A stretch of DNA of 64,000 nucleotides, taken from positions 1 through 64,000 of the forward strand of contig NZ_FWFF01000003.1 in the NCBI RefSeq assembly GCF_900163715.1. The letters run 5' to 3'. The stretch comes from Brevibacterium yomogidense. Its GTDB lineage: Bacteria; Actinomycetota; Actinomycetes; Actinomycetales; Brevibacteriaceae. The position numbers were made by a program, and so were the translations under genes. This document shows, piece by piece, positions 17,559 through 26,500 of this stretch; positions within the stretch are counted from its first letter, which is position 1, and each line of letters starts with the position of its first letter. Below the pieces are notes generated by a model, which saw nothing but the letters and a program-made list of their open reading frames with translations, searched no databases and was not told the DNA's origin.

Positions 17559-19157
17559 TCAATCTGACGTGGTCGGTGTCGCCGGTGCGCTCCGTTCGAA
17601 CACGAAGACGGTCGCAGAGCTCGCATCCACGTCGAGCTGGAGGGCAGAGCCGCCCTCCAGCTCGTCGGAGTACGGGAGGTCCGCTGGCAGCGGAAGCGGT
17701 TCCAGATAGTTCGACACCATCGGTTCAGTCAGATTCTCCGCGGAGACCTGCGATGCCGCGATCGCGGCGTAACCGTCCGGTACGTCGATGCTCATCGGCG
17801 TGGCGTCGATGTCCGCCGCATCGGCCGTGCTGAGCACCGTCACGACGATCTGATCTGCCGCCTCGTCGTGGACGGCGTAGGTCCGCACATCGCTGCGAGC
17901 ACCTTCGGTGGAAAGAAACTCACCGTTCGCGCTCATCGATGCCAGGCGCAGCGCAGCGTGGTTGTTCTGCCCCACGATCGCCGCCGGATCGTCCTCTGCT
18001 GTGCAGACAACAGACATCGGGGCCCCGCCCAGACAATCGCCCAGCATGGAGTGCATCGCCATCCGCTGCACTCCCAGCTGAGCCGCATGCAGGGTGTAAT
18101 CGATGGTCCACAGTGCTTTCGACTGTGTCCGCGAGGTGTCGTTGGTGCCAGGGCAACTGGTCGGGCCGGTCTCTTCGACCCAGAGTGGCAGGCCCGCTTC
18201 ATCGGCCACCCCCAGCCCGATGCCAAGGATCCGCGCCGCAGAGTCATGCACCTCAGGATGGACGAAGTTCTCTGCCTGCGGACCTCGACCCGGCACCTCT
18301 GTCGACTCGCAGTCGTAGAGCGCGTACCAGTGCTGACTCACCGCCGCCTTGTCGGCTACATCCGATCCTGCGAACCCACGCATCCACTCGGCGTCGAACG
18401 CTCCGGGCCCAGCGATGGGCAGGCCGGGCGCCGCATCCGCGACCGCCGCGGCGTACTCCTCCACCTGCTGCACATAAGCATCGACGTCCCAGGAGTCGTC
18501 GCGGACGCGGTGGTTCGGCTCTCCCTCCACGGTAAAGCCGTTCGGCTCGTTGCCGATCGAGACGGCGACCAGAGCATCACCGAGGGACTGCTGCGCATGT
18601 GCGGCCATGTCCGCGCCCCGCTCCGGGTCGAAGTCTCCGAGTGGAAGCCCCAGAGTCACCTTCGCGTCCGTCGCATCCGTCAGCTTCCGCAGCCGCTCCA
18701 GATCCTCCGGTTGAACGACTACGTCGTCGGAGTCGTCGGATGTCTCGCCTGATGACGTCCAGAACAGGTTCCGGTCCAGTCTGTTCCCTCCGAAGCGCAG
18801 CGCAGGAGAACCCAACTCATTGAGACGTTCATCCAACGTCGACGCTTCAGGATCGAGGCGCGGATCAGCCAAGTCGGTTGCTTCCAATGAGATGCCGATG
18901 TTCTCCGACCGAACACGTCCACCGACCTTGTCCATCGAGACAGTCAGCTCCACAGGGTCGCCCAATGACGCATGCTCGCCCAGGTCCTGCACGAACTCTT
19001 CGGCATCGTCGCGAAGGGTCAGCCCAGGAGCTGAGGGTGGCTCGGGAGGCTCCGTGGTGCGGGTCCCCCGCTCCTCGTCGACTCCCAGGCTGCAGCCTGC
19101 GAGCAGGAACACTCCGGCCGAGGCCAGCGCACACAGGTTTCTCACTCGGGTCCTCAC
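17559..19157 (-). CDS. lipoprotein glycoside hydrolase-like protein (GH79-like)
   Basis: The product is 532 residues. A lipoprotein signal ends in LLAGC with Cys22 as the acylation site. The body resembles clan GH-A beta-barrel enzymes of the heparanase/beta-glucuronidase type: LRFGGNRLDRNLFW, SIGNEPNGF with a likely acid/base Glu, and LWVEETGP with a likely nucleophile Glu. A beta-rich C-terminal domain follows. It would act outside the cell, anchored to the membrane. It lies convergent to wecC, suggesting a role in trimming uronic-acid-containing polymer, which is inference. The start is GTG, 6 nt after TAGACT, so the mRNA is probably leaderless. Confidence 0.75.
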   Translation of the reverse strand: MRTRVRNLCALASAGVFLLAGCSLGVDEERGTRTTEPPEPPSAPGLTLRDDAEEFVQDLGEHASLGDPVELTVSMDKVGGRVRSENIGISLEATDLADPRLDPEASTLDERLNELGSPALRFGGNRLDRNLFWTSSGETSDDSDDVVVQPEDLERLRKLTDATDAKVTLGLPLGDFDPERGADMAAHAQQSLGDALVAVSIGNEPNGFTVEGEPNHRVRDDSWDVDAYVQQVEEYAAAVADAAPGLPIAGPGAFDAEWMRGFAGSDVADKAAVSQHWYALYDCESTEVPGRGPQAENFVHPEVHDSAARILGIGLGVADEAGLPLWVEETGPTSCPGTNDTSRTQSKALWTIDYTLHAAQLGVQRMAMHSMLGDCLGGAPMSVVCTAEDDPAAIVGQNNHAALRLASMSANGEFLSTEGARSDVRTYAVHDEAADQIVVTVLSTADAADIDATPMSIDVPDGYAAIAASQVSAENLTEPMVSNYLEPLPLPADLPYSDELEGGSALQLDVDASSATVFVFERSAPATPTTSD

Positions 19158-19163
19158 CAGAGC

Positions 19164-19169
19164 AGTCTA
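19164..19169 (-). promoter_or_regulatory. -10 element of a leaderless start (GH79-like gene)
   Basis: TAGACT on the minus strand, then 6 nt, then the GTG start at 19157. There is no ribosome site between. Confidence 0.55.
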
Positions 19170-19195
19170 TTGGCAGTCCTGCGAGCGTCGGACGT

Positions 19196-19978
19196 CTAGG
19201 GGTGGGACCACCGTGCGCGGGCGGTCTCCGTGGGACCGTTGACCTCTGTGAAACCTGCGTCGACCACGCGCACCGGTGCGGGCGGTGCACTCGCCCAGGA
19301 CGCGTCGGATGCGAACTCCACACGGACGCGGAAGTCCGCAGCGCGCCACTGCGCGCGCGTCTGGTCGGGCATCTGCTCATATGCCAGCTGCGCTGCGTGG
19401 CCGCACTGTGCCGCAGCCTTGCCCGTCGTGAGAGCCGCCGCCGGAGTCAGCTCGATGACGACGAGCGCTCCAGTCGTCGCGCTCGATGTCGTGGCTGGAT
19501 CTGCTGAGCCGTCGTCGGAGTCGCTCACGCCGAGCGGGAATTCCGTGCCGCCGACCTGCAGCTTCTTCAGCTCCCGCGGCAGAGGTTGCACCGGGCCGGG
19601 AGGCAGCACCAGGACGTCCACCGGCCCGAAGCCATGGGCGCTATCGCGTTGCACACGCACGCACCCCAGTGCGGCGGCGTCCTCGAACTGCTTGCCGTCT
19701 CCCCGGCGCACGACCTTGCGGATGGCGCCATGCCGCCAGTGCTCGAGGGCCTCGTGCCATTCGCCCTCGGGCTGGGAGCGGGGGTCGTCGAGGAAGGTGA
19801 CGACGGCCTCGGCGGCGGCCTCCAGCACGTCGACGTGACGGGCGATGTGCGTCTTTGACCTGCGGACCACCACGGGCAACGCCCACGGGATGTCGTGGTC
19901 GCTCTCATGTCGCCGCATCCGGGAGACGTCCGGGCCTGCGGAGTCGGCAGTGCCAGTCTCCGCATCGGCCTGGCTCAC
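19196..19978 (-). CDS. peptidyl-tRNA hydrolase (PTH2-type) domain protein
   Basis: The product is 260 residues. The C-terminal part shows the PTH2 pattern: LTTGKAAAQCGHAAQLAYE near residue 175 (Lys, Gln-Cys-Gly-His), then VRVVDAGFTEVNGPTETARA near the end (Gly-x-Thr-x-Val). The N-terminal ~150 residues form an actinobacterial-type extension rich in His and Arg (VVVRRSKTHIARHVDVLEAA). It would release peptides from drop-off peptidyl-tRNA in the cytoplasm. The start overlaps the sufE-like stop by 4 bp, so it is the distal gene of the rhodanese-SufE unit. Confidence 0.75.
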   Translation of the reverse strand: MSQADAETGTADSAGPDVSRMRRHESDHDIPWALPVVVRRSKTHIARHVDVLEAAAEAVVTFLDDPRSQPEGEWHEALEHWRHGAIRKVVRRGDGKQFEDAAALGCVRVQRDSAHGFGPVDVLVLPPGPVQPLPRELKKLQVGGTEFPLGVSDSDDGSADPATTSSATTGALVVIELTPAAALTTGKAAAQCGHAAQLAYEQMPDQTRAQWRAADFRVRVEFASDASWASAPPAPVRVVDAGFTEVNGPTETARARWSHP

Positions 19979-20445
19979 GCCTGCTGCCCGGACTTCTCCA
20001 CGACTTGTCGCTGGATGCGCGTGAGCATCCCCGACATGCCGTTGAGCCGCAGAGGGCTCACCGCCTTCGTGAGCGACAGTCGCAGCGGGAAGTCCGCGGG
20101 GACTGCAAGGACCTCACCGACCGTGCGGCCATCCAGCCCCTCTTGGAGGATGCCGGCGAATCCGCGGGTGGTGGGAGATTCCGGAGGTGCAGAGAAGAAC
20201 AGGCTCACTCTTCCGTCCTTCGGGTCCGCGGCCGGTTCGACCTCGGCGATGACGAAGATCGGCGACTGACATTCCGGCACCGGCTCCAGCAGCTCCGGGT
20301 GGTCTGCGTAGCGGTCCGGCAGTGCGGGCAGCTCGTCGCTGAACTCGAGGAGGATCTCCAGCAGTTCATTCTGCTCCGCGGCTGCGAAGTCGTCCGCGAT
20401 CTCCTGGAGGCCGCCGGGCAGCGGTGCGTTCGTCTGGTCGGTCAT
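19975..20445 (-). CDS. sufE: SufE family sulfur acceptor protein
   Basis: The product is 156 residues. The conserved region [19 protein letters not shown] leads to the acceptor cysteine in [11 protein letters not shown] near residue 57, and [12 protein letters not shown] and [13 protein letters not shown] segments follow. SufE proteins take persulfide sulfur and pass it on for Fe-S assembly. Here the gene is translationally coupled (4 bp) to the rhodanese upstream, a common actinobacterial pair. I used the ATG at 20445 and not the longer frame, because that frame lies inside the upstream gene. Confidence 0.88.
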   Translation of the reverse strand: MTDQTNAPLPGGLQEIADDFAAAEQNELLEILLEFSDELPALPDRYADHPELLEPVPECQSPIFVIAEVEPAADPKDGRVSLFFSAPPESPTTRGFAGILQEGLDGRTVGEVLAVPADFPLRLSLTKAVSPLRLNGMSGMLTRIQRQVVEKSGQQA

Positions 20446-21365
20446 GCGCGGGGAGCCTCCCCCGGCTCCGCTCCGGTGACGATCGGCACGCGCACGACGT
20501 TGCCCCACTCCGTCCAGGAGCCGTCGTAGTTCTTCACGCTGTCGAAGCCCAGCAGGTGCTCGAGCACGAACCAGGTGTGTGAGGAGCGCTCACCGATGCG
20601 GCAGTAGGCGATGATGTCGCCGTCCGTCTGGAGGCCCAGGTCGTCGAGGTAGAGCTTGGTGAGCTCATCGGCGGCGCGGAAGGTGCCGTCGTCGTTCGCG
20701 GCCTTGGCCCACGGGACGGACTTCGCGGTGGGGATGTGGCCGCCGCGCAGGGCGCCCTCCTCCGGGTAGGCGGGCATGTGGGTGCGCTCCCCCGTGTACT
20801 CTTCCGGGCTGCGCACGTCGATGAGCGGGATGTCGCCGATCGCGTCGCGGACCTCCGGCAGGAAGGCGCGGATCTGGGAGTCGTCGCGGTCGACGACGGG
20901 GTACTCGGTGGGGGTGGGCTGGGGCTTCTCGCGGGTGTACTCGCGGCCCTCTGCCTCCCACTTCTGGCGGCCGCCGTCCATGAGGCGCACGTCCTCGTGG
21001 CCGAACAGGGTGAAGACCCACATCGCGTAGGCGGCCCACCAGTTGGACTTGTCGCCGTAGATGATCAGTGTGTCCTCGCGGGAGATGCCCTTGGCGGACA
21101 TGAGCCGTGCGAAGCCCTCACCGTCGACGTAGTCGCGGGTGACGGGATCGTTGAGCTCCGTGTGCCAGTCGATCTTCACCGCACCGGGGATGTGCCCGGC
21201 CTCGTACAGGAGGACGTCCTCATCGCTCTCGACGATCACGACGCCGGGGGTGTCGAGGTGGTCCGCCACCCACTGCGTGCTGACGATGCGTTCCGGACGC
21301 GCGTAGGCCTCGAACTTCGGGTCCGAGGTGTCTGCGGGAACTCGGGGTGCGGTGGAATCAGTCAT
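20442..21365 (-). CDS. sseA: thiosulfate/3-mercaptopyruvate sulfurtransferase
   Basis: The product is 307 residues with two rhodanese domains. The inactive N-terminal domain holds [20 protein letters not shown]. The catalytic C-terminal domain has [13 protein letters not shown] and the active-site loop [11 protein letters not shown] with the sulfur-carrying Cys. CRIGERS is the loop type seen in actinobacterial thiosulfate sulfurtransferases. ATG at 21365 has GGAGG about 5 nt upstream. It is the first gene of the unit with SufE and the PTH2-like protein, so sulfur transfer to SufE is plausible. Confidence 0.92.
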   Translation of the reverse strand: MTDSTAPRVPADTSDPKFEAYARPERIVSTQWVADHLDTPGVVIVESDEDVLLYEAGHIPGAVKIDWHTELNDPVTRDYVDGEGFARLMSAKGISREDTLIIYGDKSNWWAAYAMWVFTLFGHEDVRLMDGGRQKWEAEGREYTREKPQPTPTEYPVVDRDDSQIRAFLPEVRDAIGDIPLIDVRSPEEYTGERTHMPAYPEEGALRGGHIPTAKSVPWAKAANDDGTFRAADELTKLYLDDLGLQTDGDIIAYCRIGERSSHTWFVLEHLLGFDSVKNYDGSWTEWGNVVRVPIVTGAEPGEAPRA

Positions 21366-21434
21366 GGTGCCTCCGTGTAGGGGTGGAGTACGGGTAGGGA
21401 GAGCCTTCCGCCACAACCATACGGAGGCGGGCGT

Positions 21435-22604
21435 CTATTCCCCAGTCCGCGTGCTGGACGTGCTCGAGGTGCTCGCCCAGGTGCGGGTGAAGGCGGTGCC
21501 CAGCTTCTTCCACGATTCGTCGCGGATGAAGATCGCATCGACCGCGATCATCGTGAGCGAGAACCACGGCAGGCCCATGAGGACGCCGATCCCGATGTGG
21601 AAGCTGAGGATGCCGAACAGCGCGACCACGCGAGTGCCGCGGCGCAGCAGCATGAAGGGGAAGGCCATCTGCAGGATGATCGAGCCCCAGCTGACGGCGG
21701 CGACGCCGGGACCCCAGACGGTCAGCAGGTCCGCCAGCTCCGGCCAGGTGCTGAACTGCGCGACGTGCAGCGGGTCGTAGACGGCCCAACCCTCCGACCA
21801 CGGAGTGCCGCCGGCCTTGTACAGCGCACCGGACACGTAAATAGCGGAGACCTGGAAGGTCAGCACGATGAGCACGATGTTGTGCGCGAGGTTCGTCAGC
21901 TCCGCGGGCAGCAGCCGTTCCCCCGCCAGCTTGCGCTGCCACCAGGGCTTCGCGACCTCGAGGGGACGGGCGCGGCGGCGAGCGTCCAGTGAGAGGCGCA
22001 TCGACGTGTCTGCGAAGAGCAGTGCGATGAGGAAGATGCGGTAGGCGTTGTCGCCCTGGTCGCCGGCGCCGTCGTTGACCTCGACGAAGCTGACCCAGAA
22101 GATCAGGTAGATCGGCAGCATGATCCGCGTGCGCCACCCCAGCATGATGATGACGGCCAGGATCCCCAGCAGGATGTAGCACAGCGTGAAGAGTGCGGCG
22201 CTGTCCGCGACGTTGTGGAAGAGGCTGAAGAGCCAGATGCTCGGGAAGTCGCTGACGGGTTCCGCCAGCTCCCCGTTCCAGGCGGATCCCTCACCGAAGG
22301 TGTAGAGACGCGCGTTGAAGTTCGTCAGCAGCAGGCCGATGCCCACGAAGCCGACCACGATGCGGGTGACGGCCAAGCCGTACTGGGCGTGCTTCGCCTC
22401 CAACAGCCAGTTCTCGGAGAAGAAGTAGAGGTCCGCGATGACCTTCACCACTCCGTGCCAGAGCTGGGACAGGAGCCCGCGTGCGGTGCGGAGGATGCGC
22501 GTGCCCGTGGGCGCGGTCGGGGTCTTCCGGGCGGTCTTCGCCGTCTGAGTGGAGGTCGTTTTCTTCTGCGCGGGCTTATTCCGCGTGGTGCTCTTCGGGT
22601 TCAT
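21435..22604 (-). CDS. HTTM-domain membrane protein
   Basis: The product is 389 residues. A Lys/Thr-rich cytoplasmic N-terminus (about 35 residues) precedes at least six hydrophobic helices: TRIVVGFVGIGLLLTNF, SAALFTLCYILLGILAVIIML, MLPIYLIFWVSFVEVNDG, NIVLIVLTFQVSAIYVSGALYK, SWGSIILQMAFPFMLL and others. The order matches HTTM proteins, which are related to the membrane domain of vitamin-K-dependent gamma-carboxylase. Bacterial functions are mostly unknown. Its start overlaps the DUF5819-like gene by 4 bp, so the two are coupled and may form one complex. Confidence 0.78.
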   Translation of the reverse strand: MNPKSTTRNKPAQKKTTSTQTAKTARKTPTAPTGTRILRTARGLLSQLWHGVVKVIADLYFFSENWLLEAKHAQYGLAVTRIVVGFVGIGLLLTNFNARLYTFGEGSAWNGELAEPVSDFPSIWLFSLFHNVADSAALFTLCYILLGILAVIIMLGWRTRIMLPIYLIFWVSFVEVNDGAGDQGDNAYRIFLIALLFADTSMRLSLDARRRARPLEVAKPWWQRKLAGERLLPAELTNLAHNIVLIVLTFQVSAIYVSGALYKAGGTPWSEGWAVYDPLHVAQFSTWPELADLLTVWGPGVAAVSWGSIILQMAFPFMLLRRGTRVVALFGILSFHIGIGVLMGLPWFSLTMIAVDAIFIRDESWKKLGTAFTRTWASTSSTSSTRTGE

Positions 22605-23386
22605 GAGCAGACGTCCTCCGGTGCGGAGCAGAAGTAGTCCGCGAACTGTTCGCGCGACTGTCCGTCGCGCTCGATGAGGCCGCGCCAGCCGGTGTTGACC
22701 ACCTGGAGGGGCGGCTTCTCCGCGTCGGGTTCGTTGCGCTCGGCGAACGGCACGACGTTCTGTCGCGTCGTCTGGAACTGCACCCGGGCGACGTTCTCAC
22801 CCCAGACGGCGTAGGCCACCTGGGTGGCGTAGGCGGTGAGTTCTTCCTCTGCCTCGAGGTAGGCGTCGACGACTTCCTCCCCGTCGTAGGACTTGAGGTT
22901 CTCCTCCAGCCTGGGCTGCCAGTCCTCTTGGAAGTAGTTGAGGTCGACCACGACTTCGTGGTCATCGTTCAGTGCGTCGAAGGCGCGCTTGTGCGCGGAG
23001 GTCACGTTGAGTGCGAGGTTCGCGGCGCGCGGTGGGAAGAGGTTGTGTCGCGACAGGGAGATCTCCACATCGGTGGCGCGCACCCAGTCAGTGACGGTCT
23101 CCTCGCCGTTCTCGACGACGACGGCGCGGACGTCCAGGCGGTGGTCGCCATTGACAGGGGCGGGTGCGAACACGCTCCAGCTCTGCCCGTACAGGGGAAG
23201 CATGTAGCTGCGCAGCGCATCACCGGGGACGGCGTCGCGGGCGGGTCCTGCTGGTGCGATCCAGAGGAAGGAGGCCGCCACGTGCCATGCGGTCATCACC
23301 AGGGCGACGACCATGCAGATCCGGATCCACAGGGGTCGCTTCGTGCGAGGAGGCGCCTCGGGCGCTTCGCTGTTGCTCACGTTCAT
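22601..23386 (-). CDS. DUF5819-like membrane-anchored protein
   Basis: The product is 261 residues. One N-terminal helix (about residues 17-40, ICMVVALVMTAWHVAASFLW) is followed by an extracytoplasmic domain with GQSWSVFAPAPVNGDHRLDVRAVV and FARVQFQT-like strands. The pattern fits, from memory, DUF5819 proteins that travel with HTTM proteins. ATG at 23386 is preceded by GAAAGAAG; the longer frame lies inside terminator hairpins. Together with the next gene it may form a membrane enzyme of unknown substrate. Confidence 0.7.
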   Translation of the reverse strand: MNVSNSEAPEAPPRTKRPLWIRICMVVALVMTAWHVAASFLWIAPAGPARDAVPGDALRSYMLPLYGQSWSVFAPAPVNGDHRLDVRAVVVENGEETVTDWVRATDVEISLSRHNLFPPRAANLALNVTSAHKRAFDALNDDHEVVVDLNYFQEDWQPRLEENLKSYDGEEVVDAYLEAEEELTAYATQVAYAVWGENVARVQFQTTRQNVVPFAERNEPDAEKPPLQVVNTGWRGLIERDGQSREQFADYFCSAPEDVCS

Positions 23387-23411
23387 GACTTCTTTCGATA
23401 GCTGACGCAAC

Positions 23412-23444
23412 GGTGGGGCGCTGCGGTCTTTGCAGCGCCCCACC
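23412..23444 (-). terminator. second hairpin after the LPxTG gene
   Basis: GGTGGGGCGCTGC and GCAGCGCCCCACC form a perfect 13-bp stem with a 7-nt loop. It lies between the surface-protein stop and the DUF5819-like start, so it probably blocks read-through. Confidence 0.6.
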
Positions 23445-23458
23445 ACTGTGCCGACGCC

Positions 23459-23496
23459 AGAGCCGGCCCCTCACCCTGAAGCGAGGAGCCGGCTCT
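23459..23496 (-). terminator. first hairpin after the LPxTG gene
   Basis: AGAGCCGGCCCCTC and GAGGAGCCGGCTCT pair with one mismatch (14-bp arms, 10-nt loop), 16 nt after the stop of the surface-protein gene. There is no long T-run. Confidence 0.6.
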
Positions 23497-23512
23497 GACT
23501 ATACGGTGTAGC

Positions 23513-26500
23513 TCACGCCTTCCGGCGGCGGACGACCATCAGGATGCCGGCTCCCACCAGCAGAGCCATGGCCGCGATCGCCAGGATCGGACCGACTGCG
23601 TCCGTACCCGTACGGGGCAGGTCGTCGTCTCCGTCTGCGGAACCGTCAGCGTTCGCTGCGGTGCCGGCATCGGCGCTTGCGTTGGACGATGCGCTGGCGC
23701 TCGCCGAAGCGTTCGCCGAGTCATCACCCTGCGCGTCAGCGTCTGCCTCCGGCGATGCGTCTGCATCAGCGGTGGCGTCAGCTTCAGCCGTTGCGTCAGC
23801 GTCAGCTGCTGCCGAGGATGCCGCATCGCTGGATGCGTCAGCGTTCGCTGCCACGGTTGCGGCCGCCGCTGCGTCGGCGTTCGCCGCTGCAGTGGTGTCA
23901 GCGTTCGTGTCGGTAGCCGAATCGCTGGTCGCTGCAGCTTCAGCCGAGGCCGATGCTGCTGCGTTGGCATCCGTGCTCACGTCAGCCGAAGCGTCCGTGG
24001 AGGCATCCGTCTCTGCAGCAGACTCTGCCGCCGCAGACGCATCCGCGTCAGCCTCAGCCGAAGCTGCGGTGTCAGCATCCGCGGTCGCTGCTGCCTCTGC
24101 CGCTGCCTGAGCAGAAGCATTGGCATCGGAATCCGCATCAGCCGAAGCCGCTGCAGAAGCCGAAGCGTTCTCGTTGCCGTCCACATCAGCCGTCGCATCC
24201 GCGTCAGCAGTGGCATCAGCGTCTGCCGTGGCATCCGCATCCGCCGCCGCTGCTGCGGAGGCATCGCTGGAGGCATCGGTGTTCGCTGCCGCCGTCGCCG
24301 CAGCTGCTGCATCGGCATCCGTCGCTGCGGTGGTGTCCGCGTTGGCGTCGGAGTCCGAATCGTTGTCAGCCGCGGCCTGGGCCGCAGCGGACGCCGCTGC
24401 ATCTGCATCCGTGCTCACGTCGGTCGACGCATCGGTGGAAGCGTCTGCTTCCGCAGCGGACTGAGCAGCCGAGGTGGCGTCCGCGTCTTCAGCAGCCGAA
24501 GCCGCATCATCCGCATCCGCGTTCGCAGCCGTCTCTGCCGCCGCCTGAGCGGAAGCGTTCGACTCATCGTCCGCATTCGCAGACGCCGCAGCAGAAGCCG
24601 AAGCGTTCACGTTGCCATCCACATCAGCATCAGCGGTTGCATCAGCAGTCGCGTCGGCGTCCGCCGTAGCGTCTGCCTCCGCAGCGGCTGCTGCCGAGGC
24701 GTCACTGGACGAATCAGCGTTTGCTGCCGCCGTAGCAGCAGCTGCAGTGTCAGCATCCGCTGCTGCGGTGGTATCCGCATTCGCGTCAGAGTCCGAATCA
24801 CTGGTCGCTGCAGCCTGAGCCGCAGTCGCAGCCGAAGCGTTGGCATCCGTGTTCACATCAGCTGTCGTATCGGAGGAAGCATCCTCCTGTGCAGCCGACT
24901 CAGCAGCCGCGCTCGCATCGACATCAGCCGCAGCCGAAGCCGTGGTGTCAGCATCCGCGTTCGCCGCCGTCTGCGCTGCCGCCTCAGCGGAAGCGTTCGA
25001 GTCGTCATCCGCATTGGCAGACGCCGCAGCGGAAGCCGAAGCGTTCACGTTGCCATCAGCATCAGCAGCCGCGTCGGCATCTACCGTGGCGTCCGCCTCG
25101 GTCGTTGCGTCTGCCGCTGCTGCCGTCGAGGCATCGCTCGAGGAATCAGCGTTCGCCGCAGTCGCTGCAGCAGCACCCGCATCGACATCCGAGGCGGCCG
25201 ACGTATCGGCGTTGCTGTCGGAGTCCGAATCGCTGTTCGCTGCAGCCTGAGCCGCGGTCGCTGCTGAAGCGTTCGCGTCCGTGGTCGCATCGGTCGACGC
25301 GTCCGTGGAAGCGTCCGTCTCTGCAGCGGACTGTGCAGCCGAGGTCGCGTCCGCGTCGGCTGCGGCCGAAGCCGTAGTGTCAGCATCAGCGTTCGCTGCC
25401 GGGTCTGCCGCCGCCTGAGCGGAAGCGTTCGACTCATCGTCCGCATTCGCAGACGCCGCAGCAGAAGCCGAAGCGTTCACGTTGCCATCCACATCAGCAT
25501 CAGCGGTTGCATCAGCAGTCGCGTCGGCGTCCGCCGTAGCGTCTGCCTCCGCAGCGGCTGCTGCCGAGGCGTCACTGGACGAATCAGCGTTTGCTGCCGC
25601 CGTAGCAGCAGCTGCAGTGTCAGCATCCGCTGCTGCGGTGGTATCCGCATTCGCGTCAGAGTCCGAATCACTGGTCGCTGCAGCCTGAGCCGCAGTCGCA
25701 GCCGAAGCGTTGGCATCCGTGTTCACATCAGCTGTCGTATCGGAGGAAGCATCCTCCTGTGCAGCCGACTCAGCAGCCGCGCTCGCATCGACATCAGCCG
25801 CAGCCGAAGCCGTGGTGTCAGCATCCGCGTTCGCCGCCGTCTGCGCTGCCGCCTCAGCGGAAGCGTTCGAGTCGTCATCCGCATTGGCAGACGCCGCAGC
25901 GGAAGCCGAAGCGTTCACGTTGCCATCAGCATCAGCCGCTGCATCAGCCTCGGTAGCCGTGTCAGCCTCAGCGTCGGTTTCAGTCGCAGCATCAGCATCA
26001 GCGGCAGCTGCCGTCGAAGCGTCGCTTGACGAATCAGCATTCGCCGCCGTCGCCGCTGCAGCAGCCGCGTTGGCATCCGTCGCCGCAGAGGTATCCGCAT
26101 TGACGTCGGAATCCGAATCGCTGTTCGCCACCGCCTGAGCCGCAGTCGCTGCCGAAGCGTTCGCGTCCGTGGTCGCATCGGTCGAAGCGTCCGTGGAAGC
26201 GTCCGTCTCCGCAGCAGACTGCGCAGCCGAACTCGCATCCGCGTCAGCCGCGGCCGAAGCCGTGGTGTCCGCATCAGCGTTCGCCGCCGGATCTGCCGCC
26301 GCCTGAGCGGAAGCATTCGACTCATCGTCAGCATTCGCAGACGCCGCGGCAGAAGCCGAAGCGTTCACGTTGCCATCAGCATCAGCATCAGCCTCGACCG
26401 TGGCGTCTGCCTCGGCCGTTGCGTCAGCCGCTGCCGCCGTCGACGCGTCGCTCGACGAATCAGCGTTGGAAGCCGTGGCCGCCGCAGCAGCAGCGTTGGC

